Shown in pieces: positions 10,446-22,742 of a stretch of DNA of 64,000 nt. The position numbers and the translations under genes are program-made. This DNA comes from Marchantia polymorpha subsp. ruderalis (taxonomy: Eukaryota > Streptophyta > Marchantiopsida > Marchantiales > Marchantiaceae), in NCBI GenBank assembly GCA_037833965.1, contig AP031354.1:21926001-21990000 (forward strand). The letters are read 5' to 3'. Under the pieces are notes generated by a model. The model had not been told where the DNA came from. It saw only the letters and a program-made list of their open reading frames with translations, and did not search any database. How positions within the stretch are numbered: the first letter of the stretch is position 1; the number at the start of each line of letters is the position of its first letter.

Positions 10446-13258
10446 TCATTTGATACTTCATCTTTTGACGAATTGGAGTCTCTTACCCTAAAGAGCAAGT
10501 ATGAGCATCTGACTACATCTGGTTCAAATATGTTGTTGTGAGTCATGACTCACAACATTTGACTTGAAGGAAACACCAGAGGCCCGCTATTTCTTTCTTC
10601 AACTATCAGACATAATTATTAATGAACATCATACTGGCTATGAAAGAGAAAAAGAATCGAGAGCCGATAACTTGTACATGTGGAGAATAACCCTGAAAAT
10701 GATCTCAAACGTCAAAGTCAGGTCAGACATACGGCAATGGTGCAGAAAACGTGATAATGGTGCCGTGTGTGACTGTGTCTTCGATGGACAATCTCAGGGT
10801 CAAGACTATCAGTGGACTGAGATGAGTATCTGAGCGTCCAATTCTGCAATTCGAGTTGAACTTTCCAACAGTTCACCAGCTTCTTGCTTCAACACCGTTC
10901 AGTTCTCCTCATTACTGCATGTATTCGGTTTATACAATCCTCCATCCGTATGCTGAATAACAACACATTCGGTTGTGAACATCATCCAGGCAGAAAGATT
11001 GTACCTGACAAGACACAAAAAAGGGTCAATCGTCTTACCAAGCCCCATGGCGCAGGTAGACCATACTTACGTATGTGTACGCTTGTTCGACTACAACCAC
11101 TGCAGTACGACTATGAATTCAGATTCAAGTCTACTACGAACAACCGGAGGATTGACGTACATGGAACGTAGACTTATGCATGCTGAGTTGAGTTGAGTGG
11201 CCTCTGAGAGTGTGTATGTTGACAGCTTCCTACTTATCAGTCTCTTCAATCAGCAAATATACAAAACGAATGTATGAATAAAGGCTGCCTTCATAGCCTT
11301 CTTTCTTACTCATATTCCAGTTCTCAATTCTGTGCTAGAGACCAGGTTCAGATCTGTTCTCACGAGAAGGGTGTCAGTAGTAGAGTCGCACAGTGATACA
11401 TTAAAGTAAGCACTGAACTGTAACGGGACCCAGCAATACTTGTAAGGTTCTATTCCGAATGGAAGAGATGAAGGGAAAGGTCAGCACCGCACTATTGGAC
11501 GCTGCAACAGCAGACTTGTGAATAGCTCGGCCAAGACTGTTACCGTACTGAGGACATGCGTCTTGGAAACGGTGATGAATTTCTTGCGCTGTCGCGTATC
11601 GTACTCCCAATTGCAGCCGATTCATGCAGACGTGTGCACGTGCCATTCACTTCTTAATTCTGGTGGGGAGTCGTGAGCCAATTTAGACATGTCATTTTCT
11701 ATGAGAGCACAACATCAACATCAAAAGTGCTTTTGCAATCTTATGTCTTGTTCATACAGGTCTCTGGTGATCCTATGATGACGACTGTGTAAGCTCGTCG
11801 AATCAAGTTACACGATTGTCCACGAGTATCGATTTTGAAGCGACGTGATAAGAATTGGTGGTTTTATCTGAGCTGTAATCAAGGATGTTGCAGAATTGAT
11901 CTGTAATTCTGGATGTTAATCTTGAGTTGTAATCTTGGATGCTGTAATGGATGTTGGATCCAACATCGATCTATGGAATAGACGACCCATGCTGTCAAAG
12001 GAAATAGGAATTTCAGAACAGTCTGTCAGAAACAGGACTTCGCTTCCCACGAGCTCTTATACGAACTTCTCATAGATTCAGATTCTTCGAACAAGAGTCT
12101 TCGGATCTTGCAATTTCACGGTCTGCTCTCATCTCACAGTCACAAATTCAGCCGTAAACATGTACCAGTTATATTAAGAATTTCGATGCCTTAAAATTGA
12201 GATTCGACTTTAGGTATGTGTAAAATTTAGGTGATGGCTGTATTGAACTTGCTGCAGCTGGTGTAATTCTCTCTGGTTAAGATAGAACCAGCAAGAAACA
12301 CCATAACGGGAGTAGAATACTTGTAATTCGAAATGGATTCGGGGAGTAGTTTGGTCTAGATAGGGCGATGATAAAGTAACAAGCACGAGGAACCTAAACT
12401 ACTGTAAAAAGGGTCAGCTTTGCGCAAGCCATCGAGCAATTCATGGACTGAGCAGAACATTGCTTGTCTTTATTGACTCAAAGTTCAAGTTTCGTACAGA
12501 TACCGCATTGATTTCTCCAATTAGGCTCATGAGTGTCTGTATTATCAGAGCATGAGCTTGCAAGTCATTGTGAACTCTCCGTTGGTTCTTGCATCTTGTT
12601 CTCTTCAACAGAAGGAAATTTCATATTGCTTTGAAAGATTTTCAGAAATTTATCCTAAAGCTGCCGGACATCGCGAATTGATGCACTGCTGCACGCTTCA
12701 GGACTTCAGAAAATCGGAATGTAAGTTCTGACCTGTTTTTGGCAAATGGAAAATCCTCTTGTCCTCATGTCAGTTCCTTCTGCTCCATGTCCAATCCAAC
12801 TGTATGCTTGGACTTTGTACCTGAATATCAATCATCGAACATGCATGAGTTGAGCTCAGAACAGCCATCACCAACCTGAATTTTGTGCATAGCCCCATGA
12901 GGGGTGGAAGTGTCAGTCTTCAGTGTTATGGCGGAGTGAATGACGCAAATTGCTCTTACCAGTCGCTTGCGTGAGATGTGTGAAGTCAATTGAGCTACCA
13001 TGCGCTTCCAAGCATTTGCAAATGAACCTGGGAAGTGGAGCAGCTGTTTCAGAGGATTCTAATATACCATTACTGGTATGAAATCTTAGTCTCGATGTAG
13101 ATCTTAGTCCTAGTTTCAAGACCACAGGTCATATTCATAAGAACAGGTACGAATTTTCAATCTCGATCTCAGTTCTAGTTTCAAGACCATGGGTCATAAA
13201 CACCAGTACTGTTACGAATTCTCAGTGTTGATCTCTGCAGACCATGAATCTACAATAA
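10446..13258. other. No gene recognised between tRNA and copia element
   Basis: Several short, mutually overlapping open frames (up to 95 codons, 10884-11171) match nothing known to me. A few short near-repeats of a 'gtaat..ggatgtt' type occur at 11.88-11.96 kb. No further RNA gene or TE boundary was found. Confidence 0.4.
10463..10466 (+). terminator. Probable Pol III T4 terminator
   Basis: A run of four T residues lies 18 bases downstream of the tRNA-Lys 3' end, a usual distance for RNA polymerase III termination. Confidence 0.55.
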
Positions 13259-13651
13259 TGTTCGTTTGCACGGTCCCCATACCTGATCACACAAGACAAA
13301 CAAACTGTTCGACCAACTGCCCTGTTGCAACCTGTACAACACAATACAGTAAACATACACAATAGAGTAACACAACTCACACTAGCAAGAAAAGTAAGCA
13401 AGTCATTTTGCTGCCTTTTCTTATGTAAAGGGGTTTCTATACTACTAACACTAACCTGCACTTACTCGCCATTATGAACATGCCTTAGTACCCGGACTTA
13501 CTCACACATCATGAACTTCACGCAGGAGTTGAATCACCAAACTACACTACGCATATAGAGAGAGAGAGCAGTCACTATGCTAATAACAGTTGCCACCTGC
13601 AACTACAGACAGATTATACTAAAACTCGTAGACAACAAAGATTATCTAACA
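13259..13651 (-). repeat. 3' LTR of copia element
   Basis: On the plus strand it begins TGTTCG and ends CTAACA, so it is bounded by TG..CA. Its right edge abuts a polypurine tract read on the minus strand. The segment 13259-13347 aligns with 17985-18082 in the same orientation, sharing blocks such as ATCACACAAGACA and TTGTTCGAC/CTGTTCGAC. This identifies both as copies of one LTR. Length is 393 bp. Confidence 0.8.
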
Positions 13652-13660
13652 TTACTCCCC
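13652..13660 (-). other. Polypurine tract (plus-strand primer) of copia element
   Basis: The minus strand reads AGGGGGAG immediately before the 3' LTR start TGTTAG. This is the expected position for the copia polypurine tract. Confidence 0.75.
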
Positions 13661-13665
13661 CTAAT

Positions 13666-16600
13666 CTAGTTGTCGAGAATGTTGACGCCACCGATCTTCG
13701 AGTGCAGGTCTAGGAATCTGATTCGGCTAAGTGATTTTGTAAGAATGTCCGCCAACTGATCGTAAGTGTGAATCTTTTGTGCGATGACTTCACCGTCCTC
13801 GATGCATTCTCTTATGAAGTTTTGATGTGCTTTGTCCAGCCATGAAACACCGGATTCTTGCATAATTGGATGGCTGATTGATTGTTGATGAAGATGGTGG
13901 CGACACTCGTTGCCTTCCCGTAGAAGCTCCCAAGGAGACTTCCAAGCCAAAGGCCCTAGTAAGTTGTTGTAGAGGCTGCAATGTATGCGACCTCGCATGA
14001 TGATAGCGCCACCACTAGCTACTTCTAAGAATGCCATGTTACTGGCCCTATCCCAAAATAGAATAGAACACCCATAGTGTTCTTGCAGTTATTCACATCT
14101 CCATTCATGTATGCATCACTATAACCATTGAGCTTGATATCACCTTCGCCCTTTGTGTAGCTCAGTCCGTAGTGCAGTGTGTCTGCTATGTACCGAAGAA
14201 TGTGCTTGACAGCGCCGAGATGCTCCGTGATGGGATTCTCCATGAATCAGCTCACATAACCAACCGCAAAACCGATGTCTGGCCAAATATGAACCAGATA
14301 CCTCAGACTTCCCAAAATGCTGCGATAGTAAGATGCATCAACATGAGGAGTTGTGCTTTGCTTACTCAACTTTAGACAATTCTCCTTCAGAACTTGGACG
14401 GTGTTGCAGTCGGTCATGCCGGCATTCTCAAGTAGTTTGGCTGCGTACGCCGTCTGTGATAGGGTGATTCGCCCCTGTTGCTACTTGACCTTGATGCCCA
14501 GGTAATAGCTTAGGCACCCGAGATCGCTCATTTTGAATAAGCGTTTCATCTCTTCCTTGAACGCTTCAACCTCGCCTTGGTCGGCACCGGTGACGATTAG
14601 GTCGTCAACGTACACTTCCATGAGCACGCGCTTCTGTCTTTTGCCACGCGTGTACACTCCATGTTCATCCGTGCATTTGCAGAAGCCGCGCTCTACCAAA
14701 GTGTGATCGAGCTTCATGTTCTATGCACGAGGTGCTTGGACGAAGATCATAAAGGGCCTTCCTCAGCTTCAGAACTTGCCGCTCGTGCCCCGTCACGGCA
14801 AACCCCAGAGGTTGTGCTACGTACACTTTCTCTTCAAGCTCCCCTTTCAGGAATGCCAACTTGATGTCGACTTGGTGCATTGCCCATGCCTCATGTGCCG
14901 CCACTGCTAGCAGTGCGCGCACCGAATCGAGCCTCGCCACCGGAGCGAATGCTTCTTCAAAGTCGATGTCAACGCGTTGTACGTACCCTTTTGCCACAAG
15001 CCGTGCCTTGTGACGGATCACTGCCTCACTTGCGTACTTCTTGAACTTGTACATCCATTTCAGACCAATCGGACGATGGCCGGTGGGGAGATTCACCAGA
15101 CTTCGTTATTCATTGTCGACAATGGCCGTCAACTCCTCCTTCATTGCTGCTTGCCACGCCGGATTGATTTTCGCCTCCTTGAATGTGTTTGGCTTCTCCG
15201 ACGCGACGAGAAGGAGTTCATCTAGGTCGAGTTTTCGCAGCATAGAGGTGGCGACACAATTTGCCACTATGCGGTAGCGTCGTGGTGCACCTTCATTGTC
15301 GTGTTCCATCCCATATGGCATGCTACACATCGGCGAAACGAACTTGATGCGGTTAACGTACTCTGCTTGCTCGCAAGCCACCAAAGTATGTTGCTCCTCC
15401 TCGTATGGTTCATACACATGTGAGGCCGTTGGAGATACATGCGCCTCTGACTATCCACCACCAGGGATGTGTTCACTGTGTATTCAACAGTGAAAGTCTC
15501 ATGAGCAACACTTTCGCCAGAATCAACCCAATTGCATCTTTTGGTCTCGTCAAAGTCTATGTCTCGGGTGATGTGAAGCCGACCACTCACTAGGTCATAC
15601 ATTCGATAGCCCTTTGAGCCCGGTTGATTTCCAACAAACACCATCTTTATGCTCATGTCGTCGACCTTCTTAGCGTGCGGCGTGTCATCTTCACATGCGC
15701 AATGCAGCCAAATGTGCGCATGAAGTGAACTGCCAGCTTTTTTCCGTGCCATGCCTCATACGACGTCATATCGTGCAGAGCTTTCGTTGACAACCTATTT
15801 AGAATGAAAACTACAATGTTCACTGCCTCCCCCCAAAAGGTGTTGAGCATTGACTTTGGCTTGAGGAGACATCGCGCCATGGCCATCACCGACTGATTTT
15901 TGAACTCCACAACATCATTATGTTGTGGAGAATATGGTGCCGTAAGCTGCCGTTGAATGCTCTTCTCTGCGCAGTACTTGCCAAAAGTGACGGAGGTGAA
16001 TTCTCCACCCTGATCAGTGCGTAGTGCGCACAACTTGCATCCTTTCTCCACCTTGACTTAAGCCTGGAATTTCTTGATAGCGTCGGGAGCCTCGCCCTTG
16101 CTCGACAAGAGCTCCAGCCACATGTATCGGCTGACGTCGTCAACGAGAAGGAGGAATTAGTTGTGTGTGCCATGTGTCGCCGGGGTGACAAGTTCGCATA
16201 TATCATCATGTACTAGATCAAGTCGTTATGTCGTCCGGTACTTAGCCTTTTGAGGAAACGGTGCATGACGCTATTTGCAGCCAGGCACGCGTCACACAGT
16301 TGATCAGCATGATCCAACTGTGGCAGATCGTCAACTATTTCGCCATGACCGAGCTTTTGAAGCGCGTCGAAGCCCACATGTCCGTATCGTTCTTGCCAAC
16401 GCCATGCGTTGTTGCTGGTGTGTGCCAGAAGTGAGACAGGCTACGCAATTGTGAACGTGATCTTATAAAAGCGGTTTTGTGACCAACAAACCTTGGCGAG
16501 TAGCCCCTTCTGCAAATCGCGCACCCGTAAGACTCCTTGATCGATCAACACCTAACAGCCGAACTCATTGAGTTAGTCTCGGCTGATGGTATTGCTATGC

Positions 16601-17640
16601 AAACGTGGGATGTAGTATACTTTGGTCAGCACGCGGTAGCTCTCCCGTCGTGCGGAGAAGATGATCGTGACGCGCCCGAGAATATCCACAAGGGAACCGT
16701 CGCCGAACTTCACCGTATCGGTGATGCCGCGGTTTAACTCGGAGAAGACTGCGATGTTTCTGATCATGTGGTTCGCCGCGCCTTTGTCCAAGTACCACAT
16801 TTTGCGAGCTTGCTCGAGCTTGCTTGTGTCCCCTATTTGCACCGTGGCCCGGTCCTTGTTAAGATAGACTTGGCCGTCCGCTGTCACCATCTCATCATGT
16901 GTTGGTGAGATGATCGATGCCACATGGACCATCATGAGGGCTGGCTCGTCCTCCTCGTCTCCTTGAGCCTTAACCAAGTTCGCCGCCTCGTCGCGCTTCT
17001 TCTTCCTGCAATCTTGCTCCCAGCGCCCATATTTCTTGCAATAGCGGCACGGATTTCCCTTGGCGGCCTTGCGTGGCGCTTCACGCGCACGACTCGATTG
17101 TGACAAGCCGGGACGCAAATTTTGGAATTGCTGCCGAAGCCGCCGCCACCAATGTTTACATCACCAACACGCACGGTCTCCTTCTCTCGTTGCCGCATGC
17201 AACGGATCATCTCCTCCTTCTTGGTGAAGAGGACCAGCCGCGAGTTCATCTCCGTAGTCAGCTTGCGCGCCTCAAGTCTATACTCGACGGCGCGCAATCG
17301 CTCCGTCACCTCCTCGACAATCATCGTCCCAAAGTCGAGCAGCGTCTTGATGGAGATCGCGACTTGATCAAATCGCTTGGGAACGAGCTGTAATATTTTT
17401 TTGCACTACTTCGATCTCGTTGATGGTGTGGCCGAGAAGAGGAAAGTTGTTGTCGAGGCTGATGATGCGCATGTAGAAGTCGTCAACAGACTCTCCATCC
17501 TTCAAGACGATGTTGTTGAAGTCGCGCCGTAGTTTTTGGGCATTGCCCTCGCAAACTCGATCGACGCTCATCCGCATGATTTTGACCGTCTTCCACGCCT
17601 CATTCGACTTTCTCCATGGTGAACACCATCTCAAGCGGGA
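13666..17640 (-). pseudogene. Copia gag-pol pseudogene (gag, PR, IN, RT, RNase H)
   Basis: Gag is at 17634-16932: a UBN2-like capsid segment with 'LKDGESVDDFYMRI', then a zinc knuckle 'CRYCKKYGRWEQDC' in which the usual His is Arg. The protease is near 16780, with 'LDKGAANHM' where the family has D-S/T-G. The integrase zinc region is near 16380-16270 ('HVGFDALQKL', 'CDAC'), and the integrase core is at 16051-15653 ('RTDQGGEF', 'VVEFKNQS'). RT is at 15096-14481, starting 'GLKWMYKFK', including 'VDIKLAFLKG' and the YVDD box. RNase H is at 14243-13666 ('YSDAYMNGD'). The domains lie in at least six disconnected frames with internal stops, so no polyprotein can be made. Confidence 0.9.
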
Positions 17641-17969
17641 TTTAACAGACGATCGCTACTAGCGCCAATCCAGCCTCGCTATATTCACGTTGTCGGGCTC
17701 GATTGTTGCCCACATGCCTTGCACCTGGAGGTTGATGGTCATTATAAGCTCCCTTCTGGATAGTTTGTCTTGATCAGCATCGGATACTCGATAGTCCTTG
17801 ATGCATCTTTGACAGTGTGGTGTACAACGATTTGGCCGCCGTTGTCATGGTGCCGGCCACGGCGCGGAGAAGGGAAGGGCAACGGGTGTTTCTCATGGCG
17901 CAAAGGAGTCCATGACAGACCACCATACGATTCCCTAGACGTGACGCAGCAAGTAACACACACACTCTT

Positions 17970-17981
17970 GCTCTGATATTA
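17970..17981 (-). other. Primer-binding site of copia element
   Basis: The minus strand reads TAATATCAGAGC, close to the TGGTATCAGAGC site complementary to plant initiator tRNA-Met. It lies just inside the 5' LTR edge at 17985. The first bases have decayed. Confidence 0.7.
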
Positions 17982-17984
17982 GTT

Positions 17985-18082
17985 TGTTGGTTTGCATAGC
18001 CCATTGCAACCTGCTCACAGCTAATCACACAAGACACATACAAATTGTTCGACAAACTACCCTATTGCAACTTGTATAACAT
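17985..18082 (-). repeat. Truncated 5' LTR of copia element
   Basis: This 98-bp remnant aligns with the first part (plus-strand sense) of the 3' LTR at 13259-13347. The alignment stops exactly where the chromovirus LTR starts at 18083. No continuation of the copia LTR was found after the chromovirus block at 19262. Confidence 0.75.
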
Positions 18083-18490
18083 TGTAACACTAGGGTTTAG
18101 AGAGAAGTCCACTCGAAGATACAAATGTAAACTCTTAAGATAAGATATACCAACAATGGTTCTACTCTTACTTATATAGTTCTCACCAACAAGTACAAGA
18201 AGATAAGATCTCATCCCCACCTTCCATCCTACTCCTAGTGGATGGATGATGTGGCGGATAACCCTAACAAGCACACGGATCGTTGACGTGGCGCTCCCAA
18301 CTAACACACTCAATCATTACCTACAAGCACACAGATTGCTGATGTGGCACTGTCAACTAACACATCCACTCTCTACCTACCAAGCGCGCGGATCGTTGCC
18401 GTGGCAGCTATGACTAGTGCACACTAAAGTATCTATATCAACATTTGGAGTAACCTCTACTTCAATTCTAACCAACTAAAGATGGTTATA
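18083..18490 (-). repeat. Chromovirus LTR, minus orientation (3' LTR)
   Basis: The plus strand begins TGTAACACTAGGG and ends GATGGTTATA. Similarity to the reverse complement of 18842-19261 stops exactly at the TG/CA termini. Its inner edge touches the polypurine tract at 18491-18504, as expected for a 3' LTR. Confidence 0.85.
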
Positions 18491-18504
18491 AAACTCCCTA
18501 CTTT
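18491..18504 (-). other. Polypurine tract of chromovirus
   Basis: The minus strand reads AAAGTAGGGAGTTT between the pol stop codon and the 3' LTR. Confidence 0.65.
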
Positions 18505-18841
18505 TAAGATGCAGCGTCCTCGTTGCACATACGTTCAAACTCCTGAACTATTAAAGGTGCATTTGCTAGATCTTTCTTTGGTTCCCAAGTTGATTCATAC
18601 AATGGATAGCCTTTCCATTGAATCAAATACTTTGCTTTGGGATACTTATGACCTCGAATATATTTATTGAGTATCTTTTCTACTTCAAACTTCTCATGAT
18701 TTGTTATCAAGGTTGGAAGAGAAGGTGGTGTTGGTTAGTTGGTGAATTGTTTGGGTCGTGGTACATGTATTCGCAATCGTGACACATAAAATACTGGATG
18801 TATTGTCATACGTGACGGAAGTTCCAACTTGTATGACACTT
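18505..18841 (-). pseudogene. Chromovirus integrase C-terminus with chromodomain
   Basis: One minus-strand frame reads first the integrase tail 'YKLELPSRMTIHPVF' followed by 'VSRLR'. It then hits an in-frame TAA, and continues into a chromodomain beginning 'EVEKILNKYIRGHKYP', with the aromatic cage region 'YLIQWKGYP' and 'STWEP'. This order is diagnostic of chromoviruses. The chromodomain of such integrases directs insertion to heterochromatin. The upstream catalytic core is absent because the frame begins at the junction with the inverted LTR at 18842. The fragment cannot encode an active integrase. Confidence 0.88.
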
Positions 18842-19261
18842 TGTAACCATCTTTAGTTAGTTAGAACTAAAGTAGAGGTTACTCTAAATATGGATGTAGA
18901 TACTTTAGTGTGCACTAGTCATAGCTGCCACATCAGCGATCCGCGCACTTGGTAGGTACAGAGTGGATGTGTTAGTTGACAGTGCCACGTCAGCAATCCG
19001 TGTGCTTGTAGGTAAGGATTGAGTGTGTTAGTTAGTGTGTTAGTTGGGTGCGCCACGTCAGCGATCCGTGTGCTTGTTAGGGTTATCCGCCACGTCATCC
19101 ATCCACTAGGAGTGGGATGGATGGTGGGGATTAGATCTTATCACCTTGTACTTGTTGGTGAGAGCTATATAAGGGAGAGGAGAACCATTGTTGGTATCTC
19201 TCATCTTCAGAGTTTACGTTTCTATCTTCTAGTGAACTTCTCTCTAAACCCTAGTGTTACA
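18842..19261 (+). repeat. Chromovirus LTR, plus orientation (inverted copy)
   Basis: It begins TGTAACCATC and ends CTAGTGTTACA. It is the inverted counterpart of 18083-18490, with scattered mismatches and a small insertion around 19020-19045. A TATATAAGGG core lies near 19165. No primer-binding site follows at 19262. Confidence 0.85.
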
Positions 19262-22200
19262 CACTTCACCAACACGCTTCAAAACCAAAAATGGACGAAT
19301 GAACCTAGAGTTCAACTTTGGTGTTTCTACAAGAAACAAATTTGTTGTAGATAACTAAACATGATCTCCGACCTCAAAAATCACTTCTCTACGATGATCA
19401 TGCTGTTGAAAAGTTCAGAAAAAATTGATGCATCTTAAGTTCAAAATTCACTTTCTGCCTGAATACTCTAGAATCCTAAACGAGGAAGACACCACATTGT
19501 GCCCCATGTTACAGAACTCTTACCGCTGGAATTCATACGTCTCTTCGATCTTGAACATTTCTAGCTTAATCTGTGTTCATGACATCACAACGCCATAGTT
19601 TACGGTCATGAATCCTCTTTGATGCTTTCAGTGATTCGCGAAATTTATATCAAGATTGAAACTCAACACGATGCACCAATGAATTAATTATGGTTGATTT
19701 AAGATGCATACGATATTGATGAAAAAATGATTGTTTATAAAATTATCTTGGTTTAGTAATTGTTTCAATATTTCTTTTGCTATAATAATCATAGACCAAT
19801 AAAAAAAGGGATATCTTTTTCAATATATATATTATTATAAAATGTAATTTAGATCTTAATGTAGTGATACACTTAGTTTTGATTTCCTTTTACTTAGATT
19901 ACTAAGAAGAATTAGAATAATATCATCAGACTAAAGAAATTTAAAGCATTTTCTAAAACTTCTCCATTTTGCATATAAAAGATAAAATGTATCAAACATG
20001 ATAGCATTGTATGATTTTTGAAATTTTTATAGAAAATAAACTATATATTTTTATCTTAAAATTATGTTGTTAAGGTTAAACTTATTTATCAATGCCAATG
20101 ATGATTTTTTCAATTAATGAGCATATCAAATGTACATGCTCATCTAGCTAAACCAGTAAAAGAACACTTCATACATTTAGAAGAGATGGATTAATCTAGT
20201 TGAATAATGAAATAATATTTCAAGTTACTATTGATTATGTAATGATGCATGCTCATTTGTAAAACGTTTAATCAAAATTTGGAATAATTTAACATATATC
20301 ACTCATGATACAAATTGCTAAGAAAAACATCTTTTCAAAATTGATGAAATTGTTTGAGGGATGAGAAATATAATTCGATATATTTCGCATTTATCTTTTT
20401 ATTTAAAAAAAATTGAAATTTTGAGAGTTATATTTTTTATGAGTGAATTATAATTGAATAGATAACAAGTAAAAATAAAAATTTGGTATTTTTTTACTTT
20501 TTTAAATTTTTTGTTTGCATCAAATGATTATTAAAAACTAAGTGAGATGAAAAATAAATATTATGAATTTTTTCTTATGATATTCATATATTATGTAAAG
20601 TAGATTTTTTAAATGAAAATTTATTGAGATAAATTAGTTTTTAAAATGCTTATATAATGTTTTGACATTCCAAAAACTTGATTCAATACATGAATTGAAT
20701 TTTGTCACAATTTTTGTTCTAATTTAATATATTTGTTATTACATGCAAAAAACAACTAGATCCATACATAAGATGTCTTATCATGTTGATATTTTTAATC
20801 TACTGATCTTTTATACAATCAAGTTAGACTCACAATTTGTTATTATTGAAGAATTTCATCATAGACATAATTTTAATAGGTTTTGTTTTTATACATCTAT
20901 CATGTGTGTAGTAGCCGTGACTAATTCTTGTTACAACAAACACAATAATTCATATATTCACAAACAAGAAAAATCAATGACAGAAAAATACATTGTTTGC
21001 TATTCTTGAATTCCATCCACAGAAATTTTAAAAAAATTATTACAACAAAGACAATAATTTTTATACTCACAACAGTAAAAAACGATGACAAAAAAATTCA
21101 TGGTTTGCTATTTTTAAACTCCGTACAAGAAAATAATTATATTTTCATTAAAAATGTACAATTGTTCATGTCGAGCTACGTCTTGTTGTTCATATGTTTG
21201 GTAGTTGGAAAGCCTAATATTGATCTTAACTAGTGGAACTAATCATAATATTAACTCTTACTCTAGTTAATTTCACTTTGGATTAATCTAAGACTTAAGT
21301 TACTATTAACAATATTATTGTTAACTCATTTCGTGGATACACTAAAGTATATAATATTTTTTTGAGGTATAAGTTGCGTTATCAAATACTCAAAAACCAA
21401 AGATGAAGGAGAAACATTTTCAGAAAGTAACTCTGAGCTACTCTTCTACAGTTATGTAAATCATGATATGCACAAGACCTCACATATCTCATACAATAAA
21501 AGATTATTAAATTTTAAAACAATATTTTCATCAAATATTATGATAATATATTTAAACTCAAAGTAAAATGATGTTTAAAAAGAGATTCAAGATTTTTTAA
21601 TAGAACATATCATCTTGCTTTGCAATAAGTAATATGTTACATTACTTGACGAACAAACTGTCTTTAAATTCAACAATTTTCCACTAATGAGCTATGATAG
21701 ATTTGGATCATGATATACATGAGGATGACAAATTGTCGATGAATAGTACATATTCACTATTTGATCTTGCTTCTCCTTCATAATTGATGCTTGTCTTATT
21801 TGTTAAGCAACTTGAATTGTAATTCCAGCTCTACAATTCTTGTTTAACATCTTTCATTCAAAATTGATCCAACAACTTGTTGATGTACTTGTACTAATGT
21901 AGAAAATATGATCCAACAAATTGTTAACAGCAACTAGAAGATCACTGATCTTGCAACTAGCATACAAATGATCTTCAGTCAAGACGAGTCAAGATTTGAA
22001 CAAAGATTCAACCCTACGAGATGTTATGATACAAGTTATTTTTGGAAACGCGAGATTAAAATATCTACAACAAGAAAAGCCACTACAAAAAAACATGTAA
22101 TCCGTGACTCTCATACTATAAACTACAAAATTCTTCATTGAAACCTACAATTGTTTAAAAGAAACTGTGTTTCACTTTCCATAGTTAAAACTCTAGAAAT

Positions 22201-22742
22201 AAGTTTTACTAGGATAGGGAATCCTAATCTAAACTATAATAATAGTCAAAATTAATTATCATTTGACTTAGGTTAATTTGTATACAAATCTAAACTTGAA
22301 TTATTATTGACAACTATATAATCTATAAGCATGTAATGCCAATGAGTATTAAAAAATCAAGTAGATGTGAGAATTCAAGGATATACCTTGTTGATTCAAG
22401 GAAGTATATGATTTTAGAATTTTGCAAGATCAACGTATCAAAGATCACGTTTGATTTAAGAAAAAAATTCTTCAATTATTGCATATCATCAAAAGTTGCT
22501 ATATGAAGTAATGTCCAAAAGCCTGTATATCATAAAGATTGGCAAGAAACTACTATCAAGTGTTTGAAAGTGGAAGCAAAATAATCAAAATAAGTTCAAT
22601 AGAATAAACCTACATGTAAATTTTCATCTATTCAAAATAAAATAAGTTGTAAATGAAAATATTTGGAATACCATGGATTTTGCAATCTTTGTTTAGTGAA
22701 CTAGAATTGGTTCTTGACATTCCTAAGAGTTTACTCCATAGA
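19262..22742. other. Flank, then AT-rich gene-free block
   Basis: 19262-19680 is of normal composition and unidentified. It does not continue the copia LTR or show a primer-binding site. From about 19.68 kb the sequence becomes very AT-rich, with many homopolymer runs. Open frames are short (at most about 90 codons) and match nothing. No LTR, TIR or RNA gene was recognised. Confidence 0.5.

Larger units (their letters stand above)
13259..18082 (-). mobile_element. Decayed Ty1/copia retrotransposon, 5' LTR truncated
   Basis: Read on the minus strand the order is: truncated 5' LTR (18082-17985), PBS (17981-17970), gag, protease, integrase, RT, RNase H, PPT (13660-13652), 3' LTR (13651-13259). 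Integrase before RT is the copia order. The coding region is broken into many frames by stops and frameshifts, and several catalytic motifs are altered, so it is a dead copy. The right-hand LTR stops after about 98 bp where a chromovirus LTR begins at 18083. The right target duplication is therefore lost and insertion age cannot be judged from full LTR pairs. Confidence 0.9.
18083..19261. mobile_element. Chromovirus (Ty3/gypsy) remnant with inverted LTRs
   Basis: Two LTRs of about 410 bp, similar along their length, lie in opposite orientation around about 350 bp of minus-strand pol. The left LTR (18083-18490) is the normal 3' LTR: it directly follows the pol stop and a polypurine tract. The right LTR (18842-19261) points the other way, and its TG end is joined directly to an internal pol position. 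Both LTRs carry the terminal inverted repeat TGTAAC..GTTACA, with one end decayed to GTTATA. Each has a TATATAAG-like promoter core. See the separate finding on self-integration. Confidence 0.85.

Noticed and set aside
18889-19261. LTR start placed at the TATGGATGTAG similarity edge
   Set aside because: Similarity between the two arms continues inward to TGTAACC at 18842, which pairs with GTTACA at the other end and gives a proper terminal inverted repeat.
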